Origin: Pomphorhynchus laevis
Taxonomy: Eukaryota > Acanthocephala > Palaeacanthocephala > Echinorhynchida > Pomphorhynchidae
DNA: 64,000 nucleotides
Assembly: GCA_012934845.2 (NCBI GenBank)
Contig: WNNJ02001765.1
Location: forward strand, 1-64,000
Direction of reading: 5' to 3'
Made by a program: the position numbers and the translations under genes
Notes under the pieces: generated by a model
Told to the model about the DNA's origin: nothing
What the model saw: only the letters and a program-made list of their open reading frames with translations
Database searches by the model: none
Shown: piece after piece, positions 62,600-64,000 of the stretch
How positions within the stretch are numbered: the stretch's first letter is position 1
How the letters are laid out: every line of letters begins with the position of its first letter

Positions 62600-64000
62600 C
62601 AAAACAAAATTTTCCCGAAATATTGAAAAGCCTGAAAAAGTGATAGAAAAAATGAGCATAGAGGGGAACACATTAATCAGAAAAGTTAATTCTTATGTGA
62701 AAAGATATGATCCGACGTTCAAGATCGACATAATGTTTGCTATACTCCAGGATATTTATACAAAACTCGAAAAAAATACAGAAGAACAAAGTAGATCTGC
62801 CAATCCGTTCAATAATATCAACCATTTTAGCATTCACATACAAGATCTCAAAATTTATAAACAAACTGATTTCAAAATGTATGCCCATTAAATACGGTTG
62901 AAACAAAAATAAAAGTATTTTATAAGGCCCAAATGACGAATCAATATAAACAAAAACAGAGAGACAACTGAAGATCATTATTTCGATAACGTAAAATCAA
63001 CTGAAAATATTAAAGATATAATTTACTACAAAAGCCGCGAGTTAAAAGTTCTAAAAATCAAAGGTTCCTCAAGGTACGATGAATTGTCTAGCGTTGTGTA
63101 CCAATTAAAAAGTCGGAATTCAGCTGTTGTGCATCAAAAGAAGATAATTATATAGGGTACACAACACAAACAATTAACAAACGAATGGCCCAACATCATT
63201 ATTCAGGCTCCATCAATATCTCATTTTCAAGAAGATCATAATAAATTACCGTCGTAAGAAGAAATTCAAATTACGGTTAGTAAATTGAACATTGAGAAAA
63301 ACAACGAAAGCTTAAAATTGATGGAATCGATATATATCAAAGCGAGGCGACCGAAAATGAATGGGAAGAATGAAGGTATCACAAAAACGTTAAATATGTT
63401 TTGAAATCCAGCATTGTTATTTTGCTGTAGAAGATTTTATTTTATTGTAGATGACATACTGATGTTGATAACGGTTGATTGTCAAAAATTTTAAAAAAAC
63501 ATTATCTTTAGTGGCAATGTAGATGTCCAGAAATATACTTAATTTATCAGACTCAAAGTCATTGTTTATGTTTCGTAAAAGTGAAATATTGATTTGCAGA
63601 CTCAACAAGAAAATTTGTAATTTAATGCAATATAAATCTAATACAAAACGAACAATTTTTGAGAAAATGCGTCCTGTTTTTGTATCATTTGGTATGATAA
63701 TTCTAGCAAAAGTTAGCGAAATATAAAAAATAAAATAGTATTTTATCGATTCTGATGCAAAATTTCAAATTTAACAATCTCTATATCGAGATCCCTTATT
63801 TTTTATCATTGGAAAATATAATAGATTCATTGGTATTCAATTATGTAATCACATTTTTGTATATTTTATTCAAAAACAAAACAAAAATAAACACAAGATA
63901 ATATCGTCAATATACAAGTTGTATAATTGATTAATTTGTGAAATAGGCTTTAAAACAAGTTTTACATTCTATAATTTTTTAGGTAATGTTGTATCCAATT
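62600..64000. other. AT-rich stretch, no gene recognised
   Basis: Short open stretches exist on both strands (for example 62640-62891 plus, starting MIEKMSIEGNTLIRKVNSYV), with charged, low-complexity composition. The plus strand between 62640 and 63400 reads like a decayed coiled-coil or ORF1-type protein (ELKVLKIKGSSRYDELSS), but no motif allows a name. I see no repeats at the ends. Confidence 0.4.

Noticed and set aside
62640-62891. Small host gene (83 residues, plus strand)
   Set aside because: Composition is charged and AT-driven with no motif, and an antisense ORF of equal length overlaps it. Left as unrecognised.

Overview
The window looks like AT-rich DNA from an invertebrate animal, and I can name no species. 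The evidence is the mix of transposable elements: CR1/Jockey-like LINEs whose ORF1 has a PHD-like finger, Penelope-like elements (PLEs) with GIY-YIG nucleases, ZBED-type hAT, a Tc1/mariner-type transposase, a FLYWCH/MULE transposon, and scraps of LTR elements. I found no convincing host gene, rRNA, tRNA or CRISPR array. Nearly every ORF of any length belongs to a mobile element, so this is a nested repeat graveyard with a few young members.

Layout. 0-2.6 kb: LINE with a long intact EN-RT reading frame, entering from outside the window. 2.7-5.7 kb: orphan retroelement tails, a LINE-B tail, and a segment bounded by inverted repeats. 5.75-11.55 kb: two copies of LINE-A around a duplicated ORF1 scrap. 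11.6-13.8 kb: a FLYWCH-like scrap and LINE fragments. 13.8-15.9 kb: a coding-like relic I cannot identify, possibly viral. 16-17.2 kb: LTR gag scrap and a PLE 3' end. 17.3-22.75 kb: LINE-C front half, hAT rear half, an RT with a WYADD box, and a LINE with an A head and a B-like tail. 22.8-26.3 kb: first copy of a 2.5-kb duplicated block. 27-33 kb: orphan tail, 0.4-kb tandem duplication, LINE-C scraps, reverse LINE-A copy, PLE 2. 33.3-37.5 kb: LINE-C' nested in PLE 2, whose nuclease resumes at 37.6 kb. 38.65-41.23 kb: second copy of the duplicated block. 41.3-46.1 kb: two LINE-C copies head to tail, with an intact MULE inserted in the first. 46.1-49.2 kb: hAT front half and reverse LINE-A. 49.3-54.2 kb: LTR integrase scrap and a nearly full-length LINE-B. 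54.2-62.6 kb: PLE 1 split by a 5.4-kb block of LINE-C copies and a Tc1-like remnant. 62.6-64 kb: unrecognised AT-rich DNA.

Family names used here: LINE-A (copies at 5.8, 7.9, 29.8 and 47.0 kb), LINE-B (3.1, 21.9 and 50.1 kb), LINE-C (17.3, 29.2, 41.3, 43.2, 56.1, 58.0 and 58.7 kb) and the related LINE-C' (33.3 kb). The best candidates for recent activity are the MULE at 41.6-43.1 kb (intact ORF, TIRs, 9-bp target duplication), the LINE at the left edge, the LINE-C RT ORF at 56.1-58.0 kb and the near-identical 2.5-kb blocks. The most obscure content is the 13.8-15.9 kb relic and the 147-residue protein encoded identically in both 2.5-kb blocks.
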